Source: Apostichopus japonicus
Lineage: Eukaryota > Echinodermata > Holothuroidea > Aspidochirotida > Stichopodidae
NCBI RefSeq assembly: GCF_037975245.1
Contig: NC_092568.1
Location: 14,347,501-14,411,500 of the forward strand
Length of the DNA: 64,000 nt
Direction of reading: 5' to 3'
Below, piece after piece: positions 37,731 to 47,954 of this stretch (position 1 is the first letter of the stretch; the number at the start of each line of letters is the position of its first letter). Position numbers and translations under genes: made by a program. Below the pieces are notes generated by a model. It worked only from the letters and a program-made list of their open reading frames with translations. It ran no database searches and was not told where the DNA came from.

Positions 37731-38199
37731 ACTAACCTTAGATGTCTATTCACTTCAGTTTGAGAAATTGTAATTAAGTTTTTAATGTAACTCATAGTCA
37801 TACCAGCAATGGTCCATCTGTTCATATATCTGTTCAAAATTGTTCAAAATGATCAGGACTATATGCTTATATGCAATTACAGATTTTGATGAAACTTACA
37901 CACAATGAACATTTGTGGATGGGCCATCAGGAGTGGTGAAAAATTTAGGTCAAAGGTCATTGAGAGGAGCTAACCAAAACCCTTAAATATACCAAGCTAG
38001 TTGTATATGCTCTTACAGCATATGTATATGTAACAATGTCCATCCAGGTGTGAAATTTATTTAAATGACAACTTCAAACTATGTGTGACTTTGGACTAAC
38101 ATGGATCTGTGAGTATTTGTATTTCAACAAACCATGACATGCAGGGACAGTATGTCATCTTATTGGCCCAACAGTTTTAATCCATTTATTAACTTCCAG
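37731..38199. other. Intron-like sequence upstream of exon 38200
   Basis: No distinct features apart from the polypyrimidine-poor acceptor TTATTAACTTCCAG at its right end. Confidence 0.4.
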
Positions 38200-38383
38200 G
38201 TTTCATGTAAACAGGACAGGGGAGAGCCCCAACCATCGATGCGTCGGCACAACATGAAGAGGCTTAAACATGGTCGCCCTGCAAAGGTTTATAAAATGAA
38301 GATCTTTGCTTTGTTTGATCCCAAAGCAACAGCAAGGCCTTCTTCATGGAAAGCACCGAATGCCTTGTCCAATGCTGGCTTAG
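38200..38383 (+). CDS. Putative coding exon with basic segment and AGLG motif
   Basis: The acceptor AACTTCCAG starts the exon in phase 0; the donor GGCTTAG|GTTTGT leaves phase 1. The peptide has VSCKQDRGEPQPSMRRHNMK, then RLKHGRPAKVYKMKIFALFD, then PSSWKAPNALSNAGLG. It joins in frame to 39599. The combination of a basic stretch, an aromatic-hydrophobic strand (KIFALF) and an AGLG turn, followed by an acidic FK..VQ helix in the next exon, recalls the N-terminal part of some large invertebrate G2E3/HECT-like proteins. That is a weak recollection, not an assignment. Confidence 0.55.
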
Positions 38384-39598
38384 GTTTGTTAAAATTAATC
38401 TTCAGAATTTAATGCTACTTGGACAACAGTTGTGTACAGTTTTTATGTTGGTAGTGATAGAACATTATATTTAGTTCTTGTGGTCAACAGTTAAAACCTT
38501 CAAATTGCAATAACTATAGCAACCATAAGTTGGAATTTCTTAACTTGCTATGGTGTTATTGGTAGGTAGCCTACACATGCTGGTCTCTGTTGCAATTCAT
38601 ATCATGCACATTTAGGAGAGCATGGCCTAGCAATTATTGGTTTGTTTACTGTTAGGCTTTCTTAAAAATATTCATATGAAACGTTTATATTGTGGTTTGA
38701 CCTGGCCTCTGGTCATTTCCCTTTTAGTAAGTACTGTAAATAAAACCTCTTGCATATATAGAGTTAAAATGACTAACAACATGGACATAAACCAAAGAAG
38801 CTAATTCCAATCATCAAATAATTATTTTACATGTTATTATGCAACATCTGTTACAAATATTTCAATATCTGTAACCATGTTTATGCAATGCTTCCTCAAT
38901 GATACTGTCAATTGGACACAGTAATTGTTTAGTAGTAATCCATATATGCATTGTTTGGATAATTAAGTTCAATGGTAATTTTTGAAAACATGCCCAGTAC
39001 ATTCTGTGCCTCCCATGTCAATGGGTCTCTTGTGATTTGGTCACAGGATTCCATGGGGGGAGGGGGTGGCAATCAGGAATTTGATTTTAAGGCATATTGT
39101 TGGGGTCAACAGTGGTGGAGAGATCTTTGTGAAACTCATAAAATTTATCTGGCAATTTGTATTCTGTATGTGTATGAGGCCTTTAGTATTTAGGACTGGA
39201 AATATTTAACATAATAACATTATAATGTCTTTTGCTTAAGAAATACTAGTCTTCTTTCAAATTCAAAATGACTTAAGCGGAAGATATATCACTTCATATT
39301 CTGTCATAATGAACTGCTTTGCTCATTAAAACAAAATTGTAACCTTTACCAAATTATTATCTACAAGAAATCAGGTGACCTTCTTTCACAAATACTAAAC
39401 CTTTTCAAAGGTACGAACCGCAGCACCTTTCAATCCATTATAGACAGAAACTTACTGTAGGTAATTTTTCCCTCTTCCAATACCATTACATGTAGTTTGC
39501 TATTTCTTCAACACACTCTTCCCTCTTCCAACAGCACCATGTAAAGTTTTCTATTTTTTTCATCTATGACAGAAATTTCAATGATACATTGTTTTCAG
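38384..39598. other. Putative intron
   Basis: AT-rich sequence between two exons that join in phase. It includes a G-rich tract near 39054. An open frame at 38972-39193 lacks splice signals and is not called. Confidence 0.45.
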
Positions 39599-39708
39599 GA
39601 CATCCGCCAAGAGAAGGCACCATACCAGCTCATCTGGATAGTGATGAGTTCAAAAGTATAGTTCAAAATGTGTTCTGCCAATATCTGTACCATCCATAAA
39701 TTCAGAAG
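39599..39708 (+). CDS. Putative coding exon with early stop near its donor
   Basis: The acceptor CATTGTTTTCAG is followed by a phase-1 entry that continues the previous exon: GHPPREGTIPAHLDSDEFKS then IVQNVFCQYLYHP and TAA at 39697-39699. A consensus donor, AGAA|GTAAGTAT, lies only 9 bp after the stop. Either this is the true C-terminus with an intron in the 3' UTR, or a one-base shift around 39673 has disrupted the frame. In another frame the last ten codons before the donor read ICTIHKFR, which would continue without a stop. The other two frames of the exon are closed early. Confidence 0.5.
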
Positions 39709-40072
39709 TAAGTATATTTGCTTCAAGTTTTAACCTTATCAAGGTTCCAAAATATAAAGTTGAACAATTCCATGATCATGAATGTGGTGGTGGGAACTGG
39801 TGTTCCCTGGTTCAATTTGAAACCTGTTTGATTCATAGAACCATGTTGTAGATAATCATTACTTTATCAAATCTTATTCACATGACACAGTGACAATACT
39901 AATACCATGATATTTATAGTGATCATGCACTGACCATTAAAATTCCATACTCTTTTGGTATGTAGTACTTGATACACATGAACCAGACTTTCCATACTAT
40001 TCTAGTGACTACACATGTGTGTCTGTTAAGTTGTGTATGTTTTAATGACACTGTGTTACTTGTCCATCATAG

Positions 40073-40176
40073 ACCATTTGTTGGGTATGTTCAAGGACCC
40101 TCAATGGTGCAGATTGCTTGATGTTCCTGCAGCAAGATGAGGAATTTAATGAATCCCTTGCTGCAACAGAAACCAG
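40073..40176 (+). CDS. Putative exon with CxxC and acidic helix
   Basis: The acceptor TTGTCCATCATAG and donor ACCAG|GTTTTA (weak) bound 104 bp. Only phase 0 is open: TICWVCSRTLNGADC then LMFLQQDEEFNESLAATET. The QDEEFNESL stretch is a charged helix of a kind seen before UBX or HECT regions in other proteins, but no domain can be claimed. It leaves phase 2, which does not fit the next candidate exon (42828, phase 0), so the order of exons is unresolved. Confidence 0.4.
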
Positions 40177-40574
40177 GTTTTAATTTCTTAATGAAATAAC
40201 TTCAGTAAAAAAATAAGCCTGTACTGTCTATGGCGCGAGAACGCGAAATATATTACTTACAAATATATATATATGCTGTACTTGCAAAATACATACATGG
40301 TTAACTTCAAAAATAAATTTTAGACATATTTACATATATGTATGCACATATATATTCCCTGAAATTATATTTATTCCCTTGTGGGTGTGAAGACTCTCGC
40401 AAAAAGAAACGTCTAATGCTGGTAATCTGATCTAGTTTCAAATGAGGTGTAACAGAAGTGTTAGACACCACCATTGATCCCAGAAAATACACACACAGCT
40501 TGCTACTGTCAGTAATTGGACACTAGTGTACAGTCAGTACATACTGCTGCTGCTGTTTTGCCATAGTCCTCATA

Positions 40575-41140
40575 GAACCGTTGGCATTCTCTTGTTTGCC
40601 TTTGCTCTTGCCACGGCCATTCCTCCATCTGTCCACTTCCTGATGTTATCGATCCATCCTGTTTTCCTACGTCCTGGCCTGGCCTTCCCTGCTACTTCTC
40701 CTTCTACTGTCATCTGAATTAGGCTATCTGATCGGCGCTTCCAATGTCCATACATAGACAGCTTCCTCTTCCTTAACTGGACAAGTAGACCTTCCTCTTC
40801 TGGAACTCCTACCCTTTGGCGGATCCATGCATTTGTCTTTCTATCTTTCCAGCTGACCTGAAGCATTCTACGCCACACCCACAGCTCAAGTGATTCTATT
40901 TTCTTCATGTCATTCTGTTTTAATGCCCAACTTTCTGCACCATAGAGAGCTACACTCCACACATGAGATTTCACCAGCTGTTTCTTCAGTTTCAGGCTGA
41001 TCTCTTTTGCCTTCCACAATCCAATTAGTTGGCTGGTGGCATCTCTTGCAATTGCCAACCTAGTACAAATCTCTGGTGTAGAGTCTCCATCAATCCTTAC
41101 CATTCAAAAGTTGAGCCAAGGTATTTGAAGCTGTCTACCT
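40575..41140 (-). pseudogene. LINE reverse-transcriptase C-terminal fragment
   Basis: The minus-strand frame 41103-40570 (177 codons) carries ICTRLAIARDATSQL, LYGAESWALKQNDMKKIESL and LWVWRRMLQVSW. This is the region downstream of the polymerase catalytic centre typical of non-LTR (LINE) polyproteins. Upstream on the same strand, VDSFKYLGSTF is visible but separated by a TAA and a frame change near 41098-41103. The catalytic YxDD region and endonuclease are missing, so this is a 5'-truncated, frame-broken copy. The clade is not assigned. Confidence 0.85.
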
Positions 41141-41145
41141 GGTTG

Positions 41146-41219
41146 ATACATACAGCTGCTGTCAATACCCACAGCACAGTACATACAGCTGCTGTCAATA
41201 CCCACAGCACAGTGTGCAA
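41146..41219 (+). repeat. Two tandem copies of a 33 bp unit
   Basis: CATACAGCTGCTGTCAATAC followed by CCACAGCACAGT occurs twice in direct succession, right at the truncated 5' edge of the LINE fragment. Confidence 0.9.
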
Positions 41220-41329
41220 ACGATACAGCGATGGACATCTCAGGTCCAGCTAAAGATAACAAGGTATCACGTTTCATTACTGTCTGCATTTTGTAGCGAC
41301 ACAAACAAAACGTCACTCATACATATTTC

Positions 41330-41475
41330 TTCTTACAAAGAATACAAATATATTTTTGCATAGAATATAATTTATTCTGTAGAATATATATACTTTCTGT
41401 AACAGAATATGAATAATTTCTGTAACAGAATTTATATATTTTGTTAGAGAAAAATATTTTTCTGTACCAGAATTT
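41330..41475 (+). repeat. AT-rich degenerate TCTGTAACAGAAT repeats
   Basis: Several partial copies of TTTCTGTAACAGAAT, itself an interrupted palindrome (ATTCTG/CAGAAT type), lie in an AT-rich stretch. No coding potential. Confidence 0.6.
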
Positions 41476-41735
41476 CAACATTTGAGAATATGCCCTTTAG
41501 AAAGACTGGCGTTCATTTTTGTCCACTGCCCACTTCTTCACATTTCAAGGTTATTAGTTTGGAACGTTAGCCGGTGTTACGTTATCAATTTTCCAAGCCT
41601 TGCTAAGATAATGAACGTGGAAAAGTCATTTGCACAGCTCAAATTTCCTGTGATCTACCGCAAGAGCCTATTAAAATGTCCAAGGCCGGTAAACGGTTGC
41701 GTCAGTGGTATTAAAGGGCGCATTTTCACTGAAAA

Positions 41736-41798
41736 AAAGATGTAATTTGTTCAATTCAACTCGGCTGCGCCTCGTTGAATGGAACAGATTACATCTTT
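41736..41798. other. Near-perfect 25 bp hairpin with GC-rich loop
   Basis: The left arm starts AAAGATGTAATTTGTTC (41736-41760) and the right arm (41774-41798) is its inverse with 2 mismatches in 25. The 13-base loop is TCGGCTGCGCCTC. It stands out from AT-rich surroundings. It may be an element centre or a structured RNA; no evidence separates these. Confidence 0.8.
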
Positions 41799-42827
41799 CA
41801 ACGAATGAAATATTTGCACTATTGCACGAATGGAAATCATTCATTATTTGTTTCATACAACATATTAATTAGATGGGTAAAATGCACTCATGCAACAAAT
41901 TGTTTTGAACAGACAGGTTGCTCTGCTCTCTTACCATTGAAAAAAGTGCTACCAAAAAAGTATAACCCATGGTTCTATTTCATAGAGTGGAATAGAGTGG
42001 ATTTTGCATGCAATCAACAAGCAATTGACCAATCAAATGACCAGAATACATTTAGGTGTTGTATAATATCACTAAATGAGTGGTTACAAATAAACAGTGT
42101 CACACATGAATAGGTGTACACCGTGCATCCAGACAACTGAAGAGTTTTCTCTGTGAAGATATATTTGCAACAGATGGCTAGCAAACTTAACTGTCTATTT
42201 TACCCAAGTAACCATAGAATGAAATAAATAATATCATGCAAACAGTGAGTTTGCTGCCATTATGGTCCAATTATATTTCATGACTCACTCATTAGACATT
42301 TAATTTAAATTCTTACCAATGTGCTGTTGGTACCAAATGGAAATTCTTTTCATGGCAATAAATCTATCCACATATGTCCTGAAGGGTATTGAACGGGTCC
42401 AATTGCAAAATAATAAGTATGTGTCAGTTGGGTGCATGCAAGTTTGTAGACAGGTCATTGAGCCCTGTCAAGCCGATTATGTCTTAAGATGGCTTCCTTA
42501 TATATGGGATAGTACAGTTACAGATTATCCCAAGTTCCAATAATTGTTCTTTCATTTTGTGAGGATATTTCCTCAGTTTGGCAGTACTTAACATAAAATA
42601 CAGTACCTTCTCCACATATAAGATCAACATGTACACTGTTAACTGGTGCAACAATCAATGTGCACATACATGTATGCAGTTTTGTGGAGCAATCTACAGG
42701 TATGTTATCATACAAAGCATGGGGAGTGTCATAACCAATTCAACAATGTACATACCAATTGAAAGATGTGTTAAATTGTAAAACCGCTTTAAATGACTAT
42801 ATCGGCTGTAACTTTCTTCTCTTTCAG
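41799..42827. other. Spacer / intron-like, with unassigned open frames
   Basis: Frames of 112 codons (41775-42113) and 74 codons (42319-42543) are present but lack splice support or recognisable motifs. I call no gene. Confidence 0.35.
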
Positions 42828-42875
42828 GAACAACAGCTAGTTACACGTGAATCCACATCACGCCATCTTGCTCTG
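42828..42875 (+). CDS. Putative 48 bp exon, phase 0-0
   Basis: A strong acceptor, ACTTTCTTCTCTTTCAG, and a donor, GCTCTG|GTATGTG, bound exactly 16 codons: EQQLVTRESTSRHLAL. The other two frames contain stops. It is the same symmetric 0-0 type as the exons near 55.1 kb, so it may belong to the same gene, but the exons between differ in phase. Confidence 0.5.
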
Positions 42876-43114
42876 GTATGTGTTTGCTTATAAAGTGGAT
42901 CTTTCCGTGGTAGAACATGGGACATTAGCAAGATATAAAATATTGTTTCAAGACTTGTTGAAACCCCAATATTCCTCACTGTTTCTATCATTTTTATAAA
43001 GTTACATATATCCGTTTCCATAAGTGGATCACAGTCAGAGATCCACAATATCATCTTTCCAGAAGTTCTTGAAAACTTTAACATTCAATCATACATTTAT
43101 CTTTTATTTATAAT

Positions 43115-44190
43115 GATCCGGATCAGATCCCCTGATGTTATCAGATGATCATCTCTTCAGGGGGTAAACTTATGCATTGATCTGGACGCATTACACTTGA
43201 GTTGTATTCTGATCCTCCCCAGCTATTCACCAGATGTTTGTAAAAAAATAATATTGGAAATGTGTCATGTGCTGAGCTGCTGATCGAATAGTATGTATAC
43301 TCCAAAATGATCGTTGTCATGGTTGCATAGCCTTAGGGTAAGGTGACCAGACGTCCCCGATTTTCGGGGACAGTCCCCGATTACAGTGTGCTGTCCCCAA
43401 TGAACAAGTGTCCCCGAAAATGTCCTCGATTCGTCTAAATGTTCAGGAATTTTGAAAATATCCCACATTATTAGTAAAATAATTATAAAAACAAAATTTA
43501 GTCAAGTGTGCAGGCGTAGAACGGAACAGGTGGGGCAGCGTAAAGTAGAAACACTGTTAAAAATATGCTACATCGATCTAGCCTAGCACTCTTTCGACCG
43601 TATAATTGACAACTACGGCGACACAACGACACTTATAGTGTGAGCATGAGCAACTCACAAGCTCTCAAAGAACCACGTGAAGTAAGTGAATTTCATCTAA
43701 AAAAAGCTACATTTTTGAAAATAAAATTGATTTAAAAAAGGTCCTAAGTATCACTATTTTACATCTAAGCACCTTAGGCACTTGAAAATTTTCCAAAGGG
43801 GAGGGGGACACCCCCTCCCCTTAAACCCCTCCCCCATATCAGTCACGCAATAAATGTCCCCGATTATAGTCAGGAAAATATGGTCACCTTACCTTAGGGT
43901 GGCAATACTAGACTATGCATGGCCCACACGCACGCAGTCTGCTTAGGATTTAGCACATGCATGATACAGGACTAGAATTTCACACGAGAATGCATGTGAC
44001 GTAATGAGGTCACCGGATATCTCGGGTCACTGTTGATGCGGGAGTGTTCACATTGCAAATTAATCTTGACATCCGGATCAGATCCTAGTCTCTGCCATCA
44101 TCAAAATAGGAGAATCAGATCCGGATCTGAACTACTGCGTTTAAGCTGCAACCGTGATCTGATCCGGATCTAGTGTAAAAGCACCCTAGT
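43115..44190 (+). mobile_element. Older TIR-like element with GATCCGGATC ends
   Basis: A perfect 15 bp inverted repeat, GATCCGGATCAGATC, lies at 43115-43129 and 44156-44170. Two further copies of the word are near 44068 and 44116. The right edge reads AGTGTAAAAGCACCCTAG, which looks like a TIR end, but the left terminus and target duplication are unclear. A family 4 MITE (43339-43891) is nested in it. Confidence 0.5.
43339..43891 (+). mobile_element. hAT-like MITE, family 4 (TIR TAAGGTGACCA)
   Basis: The element starts TAAGGTGACCAGACGTCCCC and ends ATGGTCACCTTA. It is flanked by a perfect 8 bp duplication, CCTTAGGG (43331-43338 and 43892-43899). Repeated TCCCCGA words lie near both ends. The segment at about 43790-43840 (GGGGAGGGGGACACCCCC with CCTTAAACCCCTCCCC) closely resembles the interior of family 1. 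No transposase frame is seen. Confidence 0.92.
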
Positions 44191-44409
44191 AGAACTGGCA
44201 AAATGCAAAAGAACATCTTTATGGAATGACCAGAATGATGTATTTCCAGTGAGGGCATTTGTGCATTCCCACACAAAAACTGATTAAAAAAGAATAAGCT
44301 ATGTTGCCTTCATTTGTTGACTGTTTCTGTCATGTCATAAGAATGTCTCCAATTTTACTTTGTGTATTGTTTCATCACTTAATTTTGAAATCAAGTGCCG
44401 TCTCCTTAG

Positions 44410-44456
44410 TGGTGATATCCTTCAAAAGAAAATTTACAAAAGAGGATCCTGTGTCC
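44410..44456 (+). CDS. Candidate 47 bp exon
   Basis: The acceptor GCCGTCTCCTTAG and strong donor GTGTCC|GTAAGT bound 47 bp. Two frames are open: GDILQKKIYKRGSCV (phase 2 in, phase 1 out, which would join 44732 in frame) and VISFKRKFTKEDPVS (phase 1 in, phase 0 out). The frame choice is undecided. Confidence 0.35.
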
Positions 44457-44731
44457 GTAAGTAAATGTATCATTAATTGCAATGTGAGGTATTTCACATA
44501 ATACATCACTCCAAGAACATGGCGACTAAGTGTCAAAAGATATGGCAAGATTTTTTATAGTATGTTTTTCAGTAAAGTGCAGATGGCATGAGTGATCACA
44601 TGCAGAGTGCTAACCAAATTGCCATACATAATAGTCTCATTTGAATTGCTTTCCTTGTTTGCTAAATGAATCCTTGTGTATTTACCACATATATGCCTTA
44701 TATACACTTTTGTTGTGTTTATTTCATGCAG

Positions 44732-44866
44732 GACTGGATTGGATCATCGCAAGGTACTACAGAAGACTTCACCATCAATATAATGAGGGGATATCAAATA
44801 AGGATAGCAAATTTGCATCCAACATACTACTAGACATTGGCATCATGCCTAGTAAATGTGTCATGG
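44732..44866 (+). CDS. Putative 135 bp symmetric exon (phase 1-1)
   Basis: A strong acceptor, TGTTTATTTCATGCAG, and consensus donor, TCATGG|GTAAGT, bound 135 bp. The frame open throughout reads LDWIIARYY, then RRLHHQYNEGISNKDSKF, then ASNILLDIGIMPSKCVM. The other frames have stops. No family is recognised; the peptide looks helical and mixed-charge. It could join directly to 38383 (phase 1 out) or 44456. This is one of the best exon candidates in the window. Confidence 0.6.
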
Positions 44867-45487
44867 GTAAGTTTTAATTGCAAGCAACTTTCGTGATATC
44901 TCAATTTTTGTTATAGTTAACGACATCATTCAGTTCAACAATATGTGAATGAAAATGAAGTTGCATACTGAAAGAAGACATATTTATTAACTTGTTAAAA
45001 TTATGAAGTAAAATTATGAATCAGTGAGTGCCATAACTGTTGCAGTCTTCCACTATGTGACAAGTTGCAATTAAGTAATATGAGTGACATACATATTTTA
45101 TCCAGCATGCATGTTGTCTTTTTCTTTTGATACTACTGTATGTTGACATTCATTACACTGTATGGTTGAGGTTCCCCATCCCTGCTCCCCCAATTGAGTA
45201 TATTGTACTGTCATTCATTGCACTATAAGGACACTGTGACCTTTTAATGGTCACATCCTTTATGGGTGTCACCACGATAACATCATAGCACCTAGAGTTC
45301 TTGAAGGAGTATCCAACAATATGGATGACCCAGCCACCAGTTCAATCATTTATTATATTGTTCTTCTGTCCATTGTTTTCTAACTTAAATATTTGATAAT
45401 ATGTCAAATCTTTGTATCTAGTCTACTGTTTCATATTCTATTTGTGGCTTACAGTCTCTTCTCTCACTTGGATGTACACTTACATCA
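44867..45487. other. Putative intron
   Basis: No features beyond a possible donor-side context. It leads into the 123 bp tandem array. Confidence 0.4.
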
Positions 45488-46751
45488 TTAGATTCAGCAC
45501 GCTTCAAAGTCAGTTAGAACACACTACTGTCAGTCATAGTATACTACTTGTATTGTCCTCATGTTTTAGGTGCTCTTCCTATGTACATGTGCAGTCACTA
45601 CCATCAGACATTAGATTCAGTATGCTTTAAAGTCAGTTAGAACACACTACTGTCAGTCATAGTATACTACTTGTATCGTCCTCATGTTTTAGGTGCTCTT
45701 CCTATGTACATGTGCAGTCACTACCATCAGACATTAGATTCAGTATGCTTTAAAGTCAGTTAGAACACACTACTGTCAGTCATAGTATACTACTTGTATT
45801 GTCCTCATGTTTTAGGTGCTCTTCCTATGTACATGTGCAGTCACTACCATCAGACATTAGATTCAGTATGCTTCAAAGTCAGCTAGAACACACTACTGTC
45901 AGTCATAGTATACTACTTGTATCGTCCTCATGTTTTAGGTGCTCTTCCCTATGTACATGTGCAGTCACTACCATCAGACATTAGATTCAGTATGCTTTAA
46001 AGTCAGTTAGAACACACTACTGTCAGTCATAGTATACTACTTGTATTGTCCTCATGTTTTAGGTGCTCTTCCTATGTACATGTGCATTCACTACCATCAG
46101 ACATTAGATTCAGTATGCTTTAAAGTCAGTTAGAACACACTACTGTCAGTCATAGTATACTACTTGTATCGTCCTCATGTTTTAGGTGCTCTTCCTATGT
46201 ACATGTGCATTCATTACCATCAGACATTACATTCAGTATGCTTTAAAGTCAGTTAGAACACACTACTGTCAGTCATAGTATACTACTTGTATCGTCCTCA
46301 TGTTTTAGGTGCTCTTCCTATGTACATGTGCAGTCACTACCATCAGACATTAGATTCAGTATGCTTTAAAGTCAGTTAGAACACACTACTGTCAGTCATA
46401 GTATACTACTTGTATCGTCCTCATGTTTTAGGTGCTCTTCCTATGTACATGTGCAGTCACTACCATCAGACATTAGATTCAGTATGCTTTAAAGTCAGTT
46501 AGAACACACGACTGTCAGTCATAGTATACTACTTGTATCGTCCTCATGTTTTAGGTGCTCTTCCTATGTACATGTGCAGTCACTACCATCAGACATTAGA
46601 TTCAGTATGCTTTAAAGTCAGTTAGAACACACTACTGTCAGTCATAGTATACTACTTGTATTGTCCTCATGTTTTAGGTGCTCTTCCTATGTACATGTGC
46701 ATTCATTACCATCAGACATTACATTCAATATGCTTTAAAGTCAGTTAGAAC
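45488..46751 (+). repeat. 123 bp tandem array, left part
   Basis: The monomer has landmarks ATTAGATTCAGTATGC, TTTAAAGTCAGTTAGAAC, ACACTACTGTCAGTCATAG, TATACTACTTGTAT, GTCCTCATGTTTTAGGTGC and TATGTACATGTGCAGTCAC. The period is 123 bp, with about ten copies differing at few positions. Although 123 is divisible by three, stops interrupt every frame. The array continues after the hAT insertion at 46752-47954. Confidence 0.95.
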
Positions 46752-47954
46752 TAGTGTTTGCACGGGTTATCCGGGTACCCGGGTACCCGCCCGACGTGAT
46801 ACTACCCGGTTCCTAATTTATTACCCGAATCCTAAGCAAAGTGAGATTTAAAAAAAAAAAAAAAATTGGCAAACCGATGGTTAGGTAGATTTTCCATTGA
46901 CTTAGTGTGGTGTTAGGCTACAATGTGGTCAAAGATAACAGCAATAACGAAGGGGCCTGTTCGACGCGATACTACCCGGTTCCTAATTTATTACCCGAAT
47001 CATAGGCCTACGCAAAGTGTGATTGTTTAAAAAAAATTGCAAACCGATGGTTAGGCTGATTTCCCATAGACTTAGTGTTGTTAAGCTACCACGTGTTCGA
47101 AGATAACAGCAATAACAAAAGCTTTCCATAGATATCTTATAACTGCGTCACAATTTCAGCTAATAAACAGATGGCTAGGCTAAACTCCCCCCATTGACTT
47201 AGTGTGGTGTTAGGCAACCATGTGGTCGAACGTAACAGCAATTACGAAAGGATTCCATGGATGTCTTATAACTGCGTCACATCTCCAGCAAACAAACAGA
47301 TGGTTAGGCTTAGCTAGATTTCTCATTGACTTAGTGTGGTGTTAGGCTACCATGCGGAAGAAATTATTATTTATTCATTCGTTTATTTCAAAGAAGGAAA
47401 GGCTGACAAGAAATTTTACGCGATGTTTATGGATTATAGACTGGATAACTAAAAAATAGTAATCGCAACTGGCTTTTTACTAATCGTTTATTCCAAATGC
47501 GATCAAATTGCGCGATCTCGCGGCTAATGAGAACCCTGGGCCTGCACAATAGATAGTAGTAGTATTAAAAACTGTTTAAGAGCTAAATTGGATATCTATA
47601 TGGTTTGATCCAATAGACGTGCACGAGCTAGCATAAGCAGCGGCGGCAGTGCGATGTTAGTAGTAATGCTAATTATAATTAAATAATTTATTTATTAACA
47701 AGTTAATGAAAGAAACAGAAGCATATAAAAATTATTGAGGGAGGTTTTATACCTTATCTTACACTAACTTATTTGAACATGAAAACATTGTCAGTAGAGA
47801 ATATAATGCATTTATTACAGCATCCAATATGTAATATCTTGAAAATCGTGATACTGTACACGAGGGTAAACAATTTTTTCCGGGTACCCGGATACCCGAC
47901 GGGTAACGGCCCTCGGGTACCCGGTTCCCGATTTTTGGACCCGTGTAAACACTA
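46752..47954 (+). mobile_element. 1203 bp hAT element, family 5, inserted in the 123 bp array
   Basis: The TIRs are TAGTGTTTGCACGGGT (left) and, inverted, TAGTGTTTACACGGGT (right), 15 of 16 matching. It is flanked by a perfect 8 bp duplication of the array sequence, GTTAGAAC (46744-46751 and 47955-47962). Subterminal CGGGTACCCG palindromes lie at both ends. The interior holds a four-copy array starting at about 46869, 47041, 47165 and 47295 (GATGGTTAGG, GACTTAGTGTGGTG, AAGATAACAGCAATAACG). No transposase frame is present. A left-end relic of the family is at 54505. Confidence 0.95.

Noticed and set aside
42824-43084. 86-codon minus open frame
   Set aside because: It overlaps the well-bounded plus-strand exon 42828-42875, and no splice or family support exists on the minus strand.
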